Notes: generated from the sequence alone by a model not told the origin. A DNA stretch of 64,000 nt from Porites lobata (GCA_942486035.1 CALNXK010000129.1:1047001-1111000), one strand, 5' to 3'; positions 44,401 through 55,295 are shown, numbered from the stretch's first letter. Made by a program: numbers and translations.

Positions 44401-47400
44401 TTTTCACAGACGCAGTTAAAGCAGTTGATGGAAAAACTCGGCAATACTGTGAGTAAAGTTAACACTTAAAAAGGCCAATTACTTTTTACGTAATTACAGA
44501 AGTATTAATGGTCAGCTTAAGTTTCACGTATACGGCAAACGACAAACGTCAGATTCAAGTTGAGAATCTCTCTATATAGAAAATAAGTAGATAAAAACTG
44601 CTCAAAACAATTCTTATGGATCAAAATTTGCGTGAAACTACTAATTATAGGTAGAAATAATCAACAGCAAACGACAAGTAATTCACGTGGTACAAATTCG
44701 CGTTTGCCGTTTGACGTAAACGCGATGCTTAACCTCGCTAATGTCGTCTTAACGTTGTCATTTTCCCTTCACTGCTGTGAATTCATTTTTTCATCGCACA
44801 TGGTTCTGTTTAATATCAGGGTGCGAGCTTCATTCGTTGTATCAAGCCAAATGCCAAGATGGCTCCGCGGGATTTTGAAGGAGGCTCAATTTTGAGTCAG
44901 TTGGAGTGTGCTGGAATGGTATCAGTGCTAATGCTGATGCAGGATGGCTGGCCATCCCGAGCTCCCTTCAAAGAACTCTATCAAATGTAAGTAAAATTTC
45001 TGTTGTTTTTATTAGTAAGAAATTAGAGTATAAATTAGGTTATACTTATCATCTTAATACGTAACAATCTGTCATGTGTGATGAGTGAAGCGTTCTTCGA
45101 GTCCAACTTTGTGTACAAGACAAGGCCCAGCCATACGAGCTGATGTTTTTGTAACCTCCCAACAACTGTAGGCCTGGTGTTCACACTCAAAGAACTTTTT
45201 AAAAGCTAGAAGTCCAGTTTTACAAGAGTAGTTACCCCGTTTTTCTCGATTTTGTTCCAGGTACAAAGATTACTTGCCTCCTCGGCTTGCACGGCTTGAT
45301 CCTAGGATGTTCTCTAAAGTAAGCACTGTTCTGTTGTACTGAATAGCTATATTTTTTTTATCCTTCAGAGCGGGCGTATAAGGCGGGCGTTAAATAATCC
45401 TTCGAATGGTCTGCCGCGATCTTGAGTAATTAGAGAGACAGAGGGTCGGGGCGAGCCAAAAAATGATTCCGGGGTGGAGGACGACGGGCTCTATTTTCCC
45501 TTCCCCTCCCCTCCCCTCCCCTCATGCTTTTCCTAACCCTCCTGCTCTTTTTTTTATTTGCTTCCAAAATGGTGGCCTAAGCCGATCGAATTTCAAACGA
45601 GCGTTCGTTAAAAAATCCTTTGCTCTACAGGCTACCATTTTCTGTTAAGTGCATTAAATTAACTCCAAGTATCACTGCTGTAGGCTTTGTTTCACGCTCT
45701 CGGGATGGACGACAAGGATTACAAGTTTGGTCTTTCCAAAATCTTTTTTCGCCCTGGCAAGGTACGTTTCTTTGATGTTACAGTGAAAGAAGATGACAAT
45801 AATTATGTCAAAAGGAAAGTTGTTGAAGATGATACTAAGTTCTTCTTTTCTTCTGTAAAGTTTGCAGAGTTTGATGAAATTATGCATTCTGATCCTGCGA
45901 GTTTGAAGAATATAGTGTCTAAAGTTCTTACATGGCTAATCAGAACTCGGTGGAGAAGAGCCATATGGGGAACACTGTCCGTCATTAAATGTAAGCTTTC
46001 CTTTCAACCCACTAGATTTTACCTTTTGTTACAGGAAAGCCATAGCGCAACGTTGTTTCTGACGAACGATGTCTGCCATTGTATTTCTGTATCTAATTTT
46101 AAACTGGGTAATAGAAATAATCCTTGTTATGAACTTAAAAAGAGTTGTGTTGTGTTATTTTAGTGATGAAGAAGATTGCTTTCCGAGCAGAAGCCATCAT
46201 TCGAATTCAGAAAACGGTCAAAATGTTCCAGGCCGTGTGTCGCCACAAACCGCGGTAGGGACGTTATTATACTGTGAATGTTATATACCTTGGTGCGCTT
46301 TTCTAATTGTTATATGCAATTTAAAACACGAGGTTCAACAAGGTGGCTCTAAAGTTTTGTTTCTACGTCAAAATAATGCCGTCGGACCCTTCACCAAATA
46401 CGTCAGGAGAAAGGCATATATTCATTCCTCATATTGCACACCAGCTGTCCTGGCTCAAAGTAATCATTCATAGACCAAGGTAGCCCAAGTAGACCCGCAT
46501 AGCTAGCCCAGGCTCGAAATGTCAGCGTTGGCACTGTTTCGTAACCAGCGGAATATTTGTATGGGCCAATATGTTTTTCTCTTAAAGTGTATCAGTTATT
46601 GAGGTTCTTACCACAAAACGAACAAATTACGAAATGTCACGACAAATTTCTTTCTTGAAAATTCGATCACACTTTACTGTCCGCTCATCTTATTGAAGTG
46701 ATTGCATAGCTATATTAATGATGGAAATAACCCCTTTTTTGCAGATACCAAGGGATCATTAAAATCAGAAGACTGCAAGTTCAACTTACTCATTTAGAAG
46801 AACTAGGTAAAACGTCTTCGACAACATGTAACATTTCCACGCAGACCAGGGCTCTACATAAATTTGGACTGTTGCCGGTCGTGTTGACCGGCCAAAGAAA
46901 TTTCATCTCGGTCATGTGTCTCTTCTGACCGGTCAAAATGTTGAAAATAACAATATAAGAACCTGAACGTACTAGCCTAACAAGCAAAATCATGAAGTAA
47001 AAAAGCTGCTTGTCCTCTTGAAAGATGATACTTACGTGTCGAAGCAAAATGACTAGGAAACTGTTTGTCCCAGGACAAATGGTTATCTTGGCTAAACATT
47101 GTCTGTTGACGGGCCATTATTTTGAGCCCTGCAAACAATACCTTGGGAAGGTGTATGTAAAGAAAACAGGTTCAAAAACAGGTGAAAGTGCGTTTCTGTA
47201 TAAAACAGTTTGTTTACGAGAATATGCTTTTCTGTACGGGTTCACTTGGTGCCGTAAAACTTGGTAGAAATATTTCAATGCGTGAGAGAGTTTAAGCGTG
47301 AACATTGCCAGGTTGAAACGACCTTCCCTTTTGTTTTATCTTCTGTATGCTTCTCTCTCCTGCAAAGGTTTCCCTTTTAAAACAAAGAAGAGGCGATGTT

Positions 47401-50400
47401 TCTTCTCTTAAGCATTTTAATCGTTCCCAATGCGCTTACCTCTTCCCCATCTCCAGCCTTTCAAATCGGCGAAAGGCGCGAGGCTTAACCCAAAGAGAAA
47501 AAGAGCTTACCGGGCACAGCTGTAAGAATTGGTACAAGACGTAAAACGCAGTCTTAGTTTCATTTCCTATGATCTGTGTGGTTATAGATTTACAGGGTGT
47601 AGAATTACTGCGATGTTGTAAATCTTCAAAACTTTAGCCAGCTTCTTAAAAATGTAGTGGCCAACTCGACATTGACTTCTATACAGGCTGATGGCGACTC
47701 AGCGTGTGAGATAATCGAACTCTCTCTGTCAACGAGACGTCAGTTAATTAAGGCTGATCATTGATTCTAACTGTGGACGTGTTCTCGTTTTAGTGACAGG
47801 TTTGAAAAAAGACCAAAATGTGCTGGCGAAAAATGTCGAAGGACTTCGAAAAGCAATCGAAGACTCTATTGTAAACGTCAAGGTAACATACAAAATAAAA
47901 GCCATTTAACTGTATACTCATTAAGCTTCACAACGTTTAAGTGCCATAATGAGGTTCTCTCTGCATTCCCTTAGAACATTATAATATCAGCAAGGACACT
48001 AAACGCTTCAATTACGGATAATCTTAAAAAAAGTGTGAAGCAAACTCATTACTTCTTAAAAGTTATTAAACACTCGAATCTGCGATCCAATGAAAAATCA
48101 CCAACCGGTCGGTTGACAACTTAAAAAAAAAACAATTTTGCTCGATCTATGGTCGGCAATTTGCTGCGGCCTCCGTATATCACTCATATAAGAGAACAAC
48201 AGTGTCTAATGGTTAAGTGCGCCACGTCACATTAGTTTTCCTTTGGTTACGTGACAACCCATATTTGCGGAAATATACATTCCAGGCTTTTTTTTTTTAC
48301 CGAATATGCATGTCTATCTATTATTATGGATAATCACAAGTGGAACGTTTCGCATGAACCACAGTGGCCTACCCGAGGCCGATTGGCGTTAAACTGGAGA
48401 CTGCTTATCTTCACTTGACAGGATGCTAGTCCATCACTGGGTAACTCCTGGGTGTTTCTCGACAGCAACCTGACATCCACCTATCCTATTTTCGAAGATA
48501 ACAAGGGAGAATCTGAAAATACCAGAGGTTTTAAAACACTCCTAATCTCATTTCTGTTTACACTGTAGAACACACTGATGAAGCGAGATGCTGTCGATGC
48601 GTTGTACTTTGATCTCGTGGGAAAATTAAACAAACAGCTGAAGGATGTGGAGAAACGAGTGGAGAAGCAGAAGATTGAAGAAGAACAAGAACGGCTGAGG
48701 AAAATCCAGGAACAAATGGAACTGGAGAGAAAAAGAAGGGAAGAGGAAGAGAGAAAGCGAAAACAAGAAGAAGAAGACAGAAGAATGTGAGTACCAATAA
48801 ATGAATGAATGAATGAATTGCAACAAACAAGTTTCCAAATTAGCCGTTTACCCATCTAATTTGATACAAGGAATTAAAATATTCGTTAAAAGTAACAACT
48901 AAATTTCAACGATTTAAAATCTGTATGACTAGTTACAATATTTGGGAAATTTAATATGTTAACGATAAAACGATCGAATCTATTTAATTACAGACGAAGT
49001 TTGCCTTGCGACCACTCTCGTAAGCGACCAGCTCTATTTACGACCACCATTGTGAAACCTCGATTGAACTGTGACTTGAACCTTGTAATGTAAAGCTCTC
49101 GTAAGCGACCGCGACCACTTTTGGGATTACCTAAGTGGTCTTTTCCTTTGCTTTTGAGCTCTCGTAAGCGACCACTCAGTCTTATTCATGTAAATCAACA
49201 CTTAAATGAAACTGCGCACAGCGCTAATGATTCGTTGATAAAGATCTTGGGGTTATTTTGGTCTAAAAATTTGGACGTAAAGTATAGCTGTGTCTTTATC
49301 AGAAATAAAGACACTCATTGAATATTAATTTATTATGTTTTTTTTTACGAACTATTGATGCGCTTCTGAAGCTCTCGTAAGCGATCACCCTCTCTTGTTT
49401 TACCACGCGGTCGCTTATGAGAGCTCATTCTTGTAAACGACCAGCTCTAGTTACGAGCACTTTTTCAAATTTCCGAGGTGGTTGCTTACAAGAGCTTCAA
49501 CTGTACTAAAAGGGAAGTCTCTCCTCGGAATGTTTTGAAACTATCTGTGGTCTTCAAATCTCTACCACGGTTCGTAAGTGACGTTCATACAATTGCCTCG
49601 AAGCAGTAACTATGTACATCAGAGGAAAGCTAAGTAAACTGCTCACTCGCATGATAAACTTTATGCATGATATTCATTTGCGTTTTCTGTGTATCATGCA
49701 CTACATGCAGTGTTGACCAGTTTAGCTCTTCTTTTTAGCAAATGCGGTTACTGTGAAATAAGACATTTACTTCACTACACTTTAAGCCTGGCTTTAGTCA
49801 TATCATCGCTATTGTCGTTGCGGTCGCTAAGGGATCGCCGAAAATTCTGTTTTTGATGTCGTTTCTACGATCGTCCTTGATAGCCACCGTATAGAATGTG
49901 CCAGGTTTTACATGGGGTAACTAACTATCAATGGTGTTTAATATAAGGTGATGAACGGAGCAGTGTTTTAGGGATTTTTAACCTTGGGCTTTTAAAGTGC
50001 AAATAAGACGTGGATAATTTTCCCCACAAGCTTGGATGGTTAGTCCTATGTCAGTTACAATTTCATCGAGTAAGAGTGTTGTATTGTCCTTATCCGATAA
50101 TTTTATCATCAAGGTTTAAGCTAAAACTATTGACCTTACTGAAACTGGGTTTCTCTTTGCAAAGGCGTATGGAAATGGAAGCGAGGCGTAAACAGGAAGA
50201 GGAAGAACAACGCAAGCGGGAAGAAGAAGAAAGAATCAGGAGAGAAAAAGAAGAGGCTGACAGACAGTTACAGGTCGGTGAATGGCAGCATTGCCCATCG
50301 GAAGCTTTTATTGAGAACTAATTTTCATTGTGGGAAAGTATGCGTCAGACAAGGAAAATATAGGACTAGCAGTGTCCAGTAGGGTGTGACAAAAGCCTGG

Positions 50401-53400
50401 TTCTGTCAATAAGGTGGGACGATCAGTTTTATCATGAGCAGTTTGTGTGTCATGTGTGTCCAGTGACCAAGAAGCTATCAGACCGTACCCAGAGGAATAG
50501 ATTAACAGGCAGACAGAGACAGAAATAGAGACTGGCAGCTTGCATTAGCTAAGCAGGCAAAGAACGACCGAACATAAAACTTAAGGCTGTCCTCTGGTCC
50601 TTGTCCTTTAGAAATTTGGTTTTTTTTTATTACCCTTGTTCATAACACTCGTCAGTTATTTTTCTAGTTAGTTAAGTGAATTTTTAGTGAGGTTTGTCTT
50701 TTGCTGATCTCCTACAGGCTTTAAGAGCAGAAGAGGAACAAAGAGCAAGGGATGAGGAACAGCGAAGGTAAGTCTGTGCCGCTTAAATGCTTTTCCGATT
50801 GACTTTGATACTTTTTAACTCATGTCAGTGGTACTACGATGAGTAGAGAAAGCGGTGACATCCTTTTCGTAGAGCAAATAACCAGTTCGTTTTTGCGCAA
50901 AGTGGTTTTCACTTATGTTCTTTAAAGTCAAACCGTAATCAGTTTTCGCCAGTTGCCGTTGATGCAGACGATTTTGTCAACTTTTCCGAACTCAAGGCAG
51001 GCAGGCCAGTTTGGTGCAAAGCGCGGGAAACTTAGTCTGAATGGTTTTGGTTTGAGGTCGGATGGGATTGAAAGTGGTGCACAATCTTGCCAGTGGGAAC
51101 ACAGATTATTACAAAAACAAACAGAACTATCGAGAGCTATTTTTAAAGGCACTTACGCCATAGCACAGATTGCTTCAGGCGCCATTGTAACGTGGTGTGT
51201 TACTTTGCAGGCTGGCTATGATTGAACAGGAGCGTAGAGACCGTGAACTGGCTTTACGACTAGCACAGGGTCCTGACGCTCTGGACAGTGAAGCGCAGCA
51301 GGCACCCCAACTTTCACTGCAAAGGTCAGTGCAGTGACAGTTCATAACGCGTTGATCCGAGGATTTTGTTAGGTTGCATAGTCGTACCTTTTTGTGGATA
51401 GTAATTAGTTTAAAACTAGTCTGGTCTTCACACCAGGCGATACGAAGCAAGGCAAGTTGCCTGATAGGAGTGCAGTAGACACTGGGGGTGAGACGGCGAG
51501 GGGAAGCGGTTATTAGGAAATAATTTTGCCACGTGGTGTTTGGCTGGGGCACCTAAATCTTTACAGACCAGGACTCCTGATGTCTGCCCTTTGGACTATG
51601 TAGCCTTCCGCGAACCTTTTTGATATTTTATAGCCGTAGTTAAGGTCGCAACTCTAAAGGCTTGTACTTGAACATGCTTTAAATGAATGAATTGATGTAA
51701 AGCAGTACCCACATCTGGTTTCACATCTGTTTCGCTTTGCGGTTCACATATGGGGCTATCAGCTCGGTTGGCTAGACCATGTAAGTGAACTCTCTATTCC
51801 TCTCCTCTCAATGGGCACTGTCTTCCAGTCTTAAAACTTTGGCCAATTACATAAGATTGCGTCGCTCAGATAAGTGAATAATTATTTTACTCAGTTGTTT
51901 TCTCTGTTAAAAGTGCTAACACCTGACACCTCCTGTAAATTTTGAGTTTCATAAAGTCTTTTTCTTCGTTGCAGGGCTCTGCCGCCATCAAAAGAGAAGA
52001 AGAAGCATGACTTGACATCTTGGAAGTACGCAGAGTTACGCGACACCATCAATACGTCATGTGGTAAGCTAAATGCTTATGATGCTACCCCGAAGAGTGG
52101 AACTTGACTAACTGATCACTACCTAACCAAAGGGAACGTGTACTAGTTGCTAGACCTCCCGCTATTTTCAATAATAACGTCGTTTAGATTGATTCCGGCA
52201 AACTCACCTCCTTCACTTACGAAGATAATCGTGAGCGGTAAATACAGTACTTTAACAATTTGATTATAGTTTTGCAAGAATTATGAAAGCTTTAAAACAA
52301 ACAAATATGAATAAAGTAAGCGTATGCATAGCAAAGTTTAGTTTAGCCTTTGTGGATGCCAAGCCTCGATTTGAAGCAGTCCAGGTCAGGCACTTGCACT
52401 TCATTTGAGGTTGTATCAATTTGTATACATGTAATTGTTTGAAACTGTCTTTTTTCCATTCTGCCCACTTCAATCATCTGAGACCGTGATGAATTTTAAA
52501 TATTATGTCCAAACGTATCAATTGCCCATCCCAAGTGATCTAACATTCCATCAACGCTAGATGTTTGATGGTATCTGTTTTTGACAAACCTTACCGTTCA
52601 GGGTCTCCTTCACACAGGAGTGGAATATGAAAAAACAAAACAAAACAAAACAAAACAAGACCTGCGTCTATGATTCATTATCTTTTTGTGCTTAATGTAG
52701 ATATCGAGCTTCTAGAGGCCTGTCGAGAAGAGTTCCATCGGCGACTAAAGGTTTATCATCAGTGGAAGAAACAAAACAAGGCTCAAAGACCCGACCCACA
52801 AGGAGCTCCACAGAGAGCACCACAGGATATCATGCAGGCAGGTCAGTTCATCAGCCAACTCTTATATCCTACCATCAAAATTCAAATTCTCATTTGTTAT
52901 CCCTATACGTTTTCAATAAAAGTAGTGGGGAGAGTTTGATTTGTTGTTGAATTTGTTCATGTCCTTAATTCTCATGACCACCCTGTTTTATAAAGCAGTG
53001 ATATTACAAGGAGAAATTTGACACTGATCACTCTTAAAGCTTAAAGGGTTAAACTGTTCAGATTGACTGCCTAGGAGTAACTAAAAATCAACATCACAGT
53101 TTCACAAGTCATACCTTGAAAATTGCGGGAAGACTCCGAAGTCAGAAGCATCTTTGACATCCTGATAAACAGTTCCATAAGAAAGTGATAAGTGGTCGCA
53201 CTGAAGGAGAGGAGAGTGTCCTTTGTATTCCATGTTTATCTCTCCTTTCCTAAACTTTTTTTAATCCTCTATAGTTAACCATTTACCTTTTTGGTGTTTT
53301 CTGTTTTACCAACTAATATTTTGAGGTTTCCTTCAGTTTAAGATAATTGTGCACATAGCAAAAAAACCTACATCCACAAATCCACAAATTCGGCAGTTAA

Positions 53401-55295
53401 AGCATACTTTTACAGCAAACATAAACAAAGGTGGAATTCCAAGGGAGAATACCACACCCACGTAAAGGCGGTACTTAATGTAGAGTGAAAAGAGTTTAAT
53501 GTGTTTTTTTCTCATTGGCGTTTGCCTTCTGTCACAGCTGAACAAGCCCCACCTCTCCCTCCTCGACCATGTCGTGCGGAGCAAGCTGTTGCCCCATCCC
53601 TCCCCCCACGGAGGCCGCAGAGATTTTTCCGTATAGCGTTCATGCGGCGCTCGAATCAGTATCGGGATAGCGAGTTTAAGAAACAGGGCTGGTGGTAAGT
53701 CTTAATGTGGTAACTATAATTTTAAATACGGAGCGTAATCCACGACGACGAAGACGACGGCAACGAGAAAGACAAAAAAGCGATAGGTTTTTTGGACATG
53801 TTTCGCTTTTCTTGCACGAGCAGGACGTGAAACTGCCTAACTTCACGTTTTGTGGAGAACTTTGAACGAGATTTTTACAGTCCTGTAAATCAGATCCAGA
53901 AAAATTCACCAACATTGGTAAAATCGACTGACATGGAATAAAAGCGATGAATTTTGAAACAGCGTTACAAATGTAAGTGAATTCACTTGTTAAAAAGACG
54001 TTTTCGCCACCGTCGTAGACGTTGTTGGGTAAGCTCCCTATAATACCTAATATAGGCCAAACAATGGTAGCAAAATGAAATACCTACTTTTGTCTCACAT
54101 AGCTGTAATAGTACAACAAATACTATAACAGTTCGATACACCATTTATTTACAATAGGACAGTAGTTAACCTTACAAGGTAAGGTAAGAGACGGGAAATA
54201 TCAGGAAAATGTAGTCATGGTTTTGAGGGGGATTGATGCTTAACCCTTTCACTGCCAAATGTGGCCAAAGGTGAGTTGCCTCACAAATCTCTTTCATGAA
54301 AAACACTCTGGCAGTAAAAGGGTTAAGAGAGGTAAAAGGCTCTGCCCTTGAATAACTAAGTGGTTTTTTTAAGCTTTAAGTCATCTTGGTGTACCCGTAG
54401 ATTAACAGTTACTCTCACGGTACTTTTTACGCCACTTGTACGAACCAAGTCTAAGTTAGGTGACAGAGCTTTTACGATAGCGATGCCCATGCTCTTGAGC
54501 TCTCTTCTCAAAAAGCTTCGTGTGTATAATTAACAGGATTTTTTAAATTGTCATTCTGTCTTTTACCTGTCGTTGTAATGCGGTTGTAATGCGCAGCTGA
54601 TCATCCTCATGTTAAGAGAAAAAAAAAAGTTATATTATTATTGAAGCTGTATTACAGAGTTTTCTCACATTCAGATAACCAGCCTGGGGTCAGGAGGTTC
54701 TTAGAAATCTAGGAATGGCGACATTGTTTGGTTCATTATCCTTTGTTTCGTTACCCAACACAACAACTCGTTTTGAGAGCAATGCGGAATGAAGAATGTC
54801 ATTTCATGTCTAATTTCAAGATAAAGCTCTCTTAAGCACTAGTATTTACAAATTCTTCCCCCTTCCTGGATCATTTTTGACCCCAAGTGAACAACATTGA
54901 CAAGGGTGGGAGGGGAAAGGCCTCACTGCTTACTTGCGGCACCAAATCCACGAGATGGCTAAAAAAGCGCAAAATTCGTATCACCCTTTGCCGTGATTGT
55001 ACCGCCCGTAGTTTGTGCTATCAATGTTAAATACTCATGCATTTCGTTTGTCAGGTATGCACATTTTGACGGTCAGTTTATTGCGCGTCAAATGGAGTTG
55101 CACCCTGGTCAGCCTGGTTTGCTGTTAGTGGCAGGAGAAGATGATTTAGACATGTGTGAATTGAGTCTGGATGAAACAAGACTCACCATGCGACAGGGAG
55201 CTGAGATTACCATGAGAGACTTTGAAATCGAGTGGTTAAGGAATGGAGGTTCTCAACGTCAATATCAGGCTAAAATGTATCAAACACAGAACTAG
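26464..55295 (+). CDS. MYO6: Unconventional myosin VI
   Basis: Myosin VI is the actin motor that walks to the minus end, in endocytosis and membrane anchoring. There are 33 coding exons, 1238 residues, all phases consistent: 26464-26580, 26677-26746, 28684-28757, 30119-30248, 30363-30422, 31167-31212, 31298-31359, 33996-34093, 34977-35141, 35789-35969, 37076-37205, 38007-38164, 38783-38874, 39262-39334, 40441-40568, 41112-41207, 42647-42850, 44410-44448, 44820-44986, 45261-45318, 45684-45761, 45861-45990, 46164-46254, 46745-46806, 47794-47882, 48569-48786, 50165-50273, 50718-50767, 51211-51324, 51975-52063, 52701-52841, 53538-53694, 55055-55295. Seen: SH3-like N-terminus; P-loop GESGAGKT (151-158); switch I NINSSRFG (202-209); switch II DIAGFE (426-431); TEDS residue Ser375; reverse-gear insert 2 (743-785); an IQ motif (RIQKTVKMF); charged single alpha-helix (about 860-995); MIU RDRELALRLAQ; RRL cargo motif (1073-1075); WWY cargo motif (1158-1160). 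Absent: insert 1 after residue 279. The C-terminal end diverges and is about 13 residues shorter than human. Confidence 0.97.
26747..28369. other. Myosin VI intron 2, first part
   Basis: Apart from the palindrome at 28370-28509 near its 3' end, this long AT-rich intron shows no feature I can support. Confidence 0.4.
28370..28509. mobile_element. Palindromic MITE, copy 2 (myosin VI intron 2)
   Basis: Same family as 14634-14752: GTTTCTGGAAAACTG opposite TTTTCCTAGAAAC, plus CCCTACCCCTCCC opposite GGGGAGGGGTAGG. Here the pairing extends outward to GATCATTATAC opposite GTATAATGATC. Confidence 0.75.
29075..29457. mobile_element. MITE, CCTGGTTTTCACCAGCGC ends
   Basis: Left end TTAAATCCTGGTTTTCACCA and the reverse complement of the right end TTAAGCCTGTTTTTCACTAG pair. 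TTAA lies at both borders (29075-29078, 29454-29457). The interior is dense in AAGCATAAGC/GCTTATGCTT oligomers in both orientations. Related to 6635-7008. Confidence 0.7.
31445..31975 (-). mobile_element. tRNA-derived SINE, interrupted by a MITE
   Basis: On the minus strand the head reads GTGGCCGAGCGGTTAA (box A), then, after the inserted MITE, CACCTTAAAAACTCTAGATC and box B GGGGTTCAAGCC. This is a Leu/Ser-type tRNA shape with a long variable arm. The body includes GGACAGGATGCTAGTCC, shared with the fragment at 48395-48480. Confidence 0.75.
31723..31939. mobile_element. TTAA-duplicating MITE inside a SINE tRNA head
   Basis: Inverted ends CCCTTTAAGTCCCAAT and TTGGGGCTTAAAGGG are flanked by TTAA on both sides (31723-31726, 31936-31939). 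The SINE's D-loop sequence GCGGTTAACACC is split exactly at TTAA, so the empty site is readable. TTAA duplication is typical of piggyBac and Kolobok groups. Decayed relatives are at 4616-4758 and 52955-53052. Confidence 0.85.
31976..32126. mobile_element. Probable MITE, GTTGTTCAAAG ends
   Basis: Left GGGTTGTTCAAAGTGGGGTT and right reverse complement CAGTCGTTCGAAGGACG pair, and GGGGTTAGTGC opposes the right-arm strings AACTCCAGGTTAGTGC imperfectly. It directly abuts the SINE on its left. Confidence 0.5.
32127..33995. other. Remainder of myosin VI intron 7
   Basis: No gene or clear repeat. A box-B-like string (GGTTCGAATCC on the minus strand, about 33540-33550) occurs without a foldable tRNA around it. 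Confidence 0.4.
36065..36227. mobile_element. MITE, CAGGGCTG family, second copy
   Basis: The left end CAGGGCTGAGCTCTAAC and right end TTAGCACAGCCTTA, with the internal CGTATGCTGGGC and CTAGATTTTACA, match 9562-9686. An extra GAGCCCGGTGGCCCATGG block makes it longer. No target duplication is visible. In myosin VI intron 10. Confidence 0.65.
39708..39898. mobile_element. Long palindrome in myosin VI intron 14
   Basis: Arms of about 80 bp: AATCAATTTACCATGG, CTGAGACCAAAAGCTGACG and AGCGCTAGAACTTCATCC on the left face GGATGAAGTTCT-like, CAGCTTTTTGGTCTCAG and GGTAAATTGACTTT on the right, separated by about 15 bp. Probable MITE able to form a stable hairpin. Confidence 0.7.
39915..40145. mobile_element. 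CGTCGCCGTCGTCGTTGC MITE, partial copy
   Basis: The right end CGTCGCCGTCGTCGTTGCTT followed by AAGCTCCCTATAA matches the right ends of 41462-41806, 42152-42522 and 53728-54041. The left end is absent or decayed. Confidence 0.55.
40635..40990. repeat. 100-bp tandem repeat, about 3.5 units
   Basis: The marker string (C/A)TTTGAATAGTAACACCAT recurs at 40635, 40730, 40830 and 40930. Each unit also contains GATTTCATCCACAGAC and a GTGAAA(G/C)TACTGCT string. Period is 95-100 bp. It lies in myosin VI intron 15 directly after the exon. Confidence 0.85.
41462..41806. mobile_element. CGTCGCCGTCGTCGTTGC MITE family, copy
   Basis: Left GGGAACTTAAGCAACGGCAA and right GCCGTCGTCATTGCTTAAGC form inverted ends. 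The interior contains CGGCAAAAAAGCAATATGTT as in sister copies. In myosin VI intron 16. Confidence 0.65.
42152..42522. mobile_element. CGTCGCCGTCGTCGTTGC MITE family, copy
   Basis: Left TAGGGAGCTAAGGCAACAAG followed by GACGGCGACGG, right CCGTCGTCGTTGCTTAAGCT followed by CTTAGG. The copy lies about 350 bp from the sister copy at 41462-41806. Confidence 0.7.
42958..43160 (+). mobile_element. tRNA-derived SINE, decayed head
   Basis: Box A-like GGTTAGCTCAATTTGGATAA is followed by GCGCTGGTCTGCTGAGCGGG, but the box B region is missing (GGCGGCTGGACC joins directly). The body ACTCAGGGTATTAAAATGAC, GGAGAAAGTGCTGCC and CATCTGCAAACGGTTAG matches the SINE at 20567-20745. A further body-like stretch may continue to about 43330. 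Confidence 0.65.
43559..44290. mobile_element. 732-bp element with 40-bp inverted ends
   Basis: Both ends read AGAGACCTTAAGATACCCCG then A(A/T)ATCGGTGTACGGGTA in inverted orientation. ATT lies on both sides (43556-43558, 44291-44293). The ends are almost identical, suggesting a relatively young insertion in myosin VI intron 17. No transposase-like frame is seen inside. Confidence 0.8.
45502..45523. repeat. (CCCCT)n microsatellite
   Basis: Four consecutive CCCCT units in myosin VI intron 20. Confidence 0.8.
45762..45860 (+). other. MYO6: In-frame, stop-free 99-nt intron (possible retained exon)
   Basis: A GTACGT donor and a TTCTTCTTTTCTTCTGTAAAG acceptor delimit 99 nt that contain no stop and are a multiple of three. 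Retention would add 33 residues, rich in V, K, D and F, between Lys742 and Phe743, the converter/insert-2 junction. Family comparison (human RPGK|FAEFD) indicates that the spliced form is the standard product. Confidence 0.75.
46847..47131. mobile_element. MITE, CAGGGCTC ends
   Basis: Left CAGGGCTCTACATAAATTTG and right reverse complement CAGGGCTCAAAATAATGGCC. Internal GACCGGCC/GACCGGTC strings occur. No perfect target duplication was seen. In myosin VI intron 24. Confidence 0.6.
48395..48480 (-). mobile_element. SINE fragment
   Basis: GACAGGATGCTAGTCCATCA and GGGTAACTCCTGGG match the body of the SINE at 31445-31975 (GGACAGGATGCTAGTCCATT...GGGTTACC). Strand is assigned from that match. Confidence 0.55.
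48799..48818. repeat. (GAAT)n microsatellite
   Basis: About five GAAT/AATG units just after myosin VI exon 26. Confidence 0.8.
48989..49505. mobile_element. MITE with repeated CTCTCGTAAGCGACC motifs, TA-flanked
   Basis: Ends TACAGACGAAG... and (reverse complement) TACAGTTGAAGCTCTTGT pair. At least six CTCTCGTAAGCGACC-like motifs lie inside in both orientations. TA is present at both borders. Architecture parallels 11925-12107. Confidence 0.7.
52631..52660. repeat. (AAAAC)n microsatellite
   Basis: Five to six AAAAC units shortly before myosin VI exon 31. Confidence 0.85.
52955..53052. mobile_element. Decayed TTAA MITE copy
   Basis: The right portion ACTGATCACTCTTAAAGCTT followed by AAAGGGTTAA matches the right end of 4616-4758 and 31723-31939. 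The left end is not recognisable. Confidence 0.45.
53728..54041. mobile_element. CGTCGCCGTCGTCGTTGC MITE family, decayed copy
   Basis: Left CGACGACGAAGACGACGGCA and right CACCGTCGTAGACGTTGTTG then AAGCTCCCTATAA are inverted. The interior has the family's AAAAAAGCGATAGGTTTTTT string. In the last myosin VI intron. Confidence 0.6.
54240..54326. mobile_element. 87-bp MITE, TTAA-flanked
   Basis: TTAACCCTTTCACTGCCA and TGGCAGTAAAAGGGTTAA are near-perfect inverted ends around about 50 bp. TTAA lies at both borders. A different family from 31723-31939 although the outer bases are alike. Confidence 0.75.

Noticed and set aside
48481..48855. Minus-strand frames rich in Ser/Phe/Leu
   Set aside because: Antisense shadow of the Glu/Lys/Arg-rich single alpha-helix exon of myosin VI.
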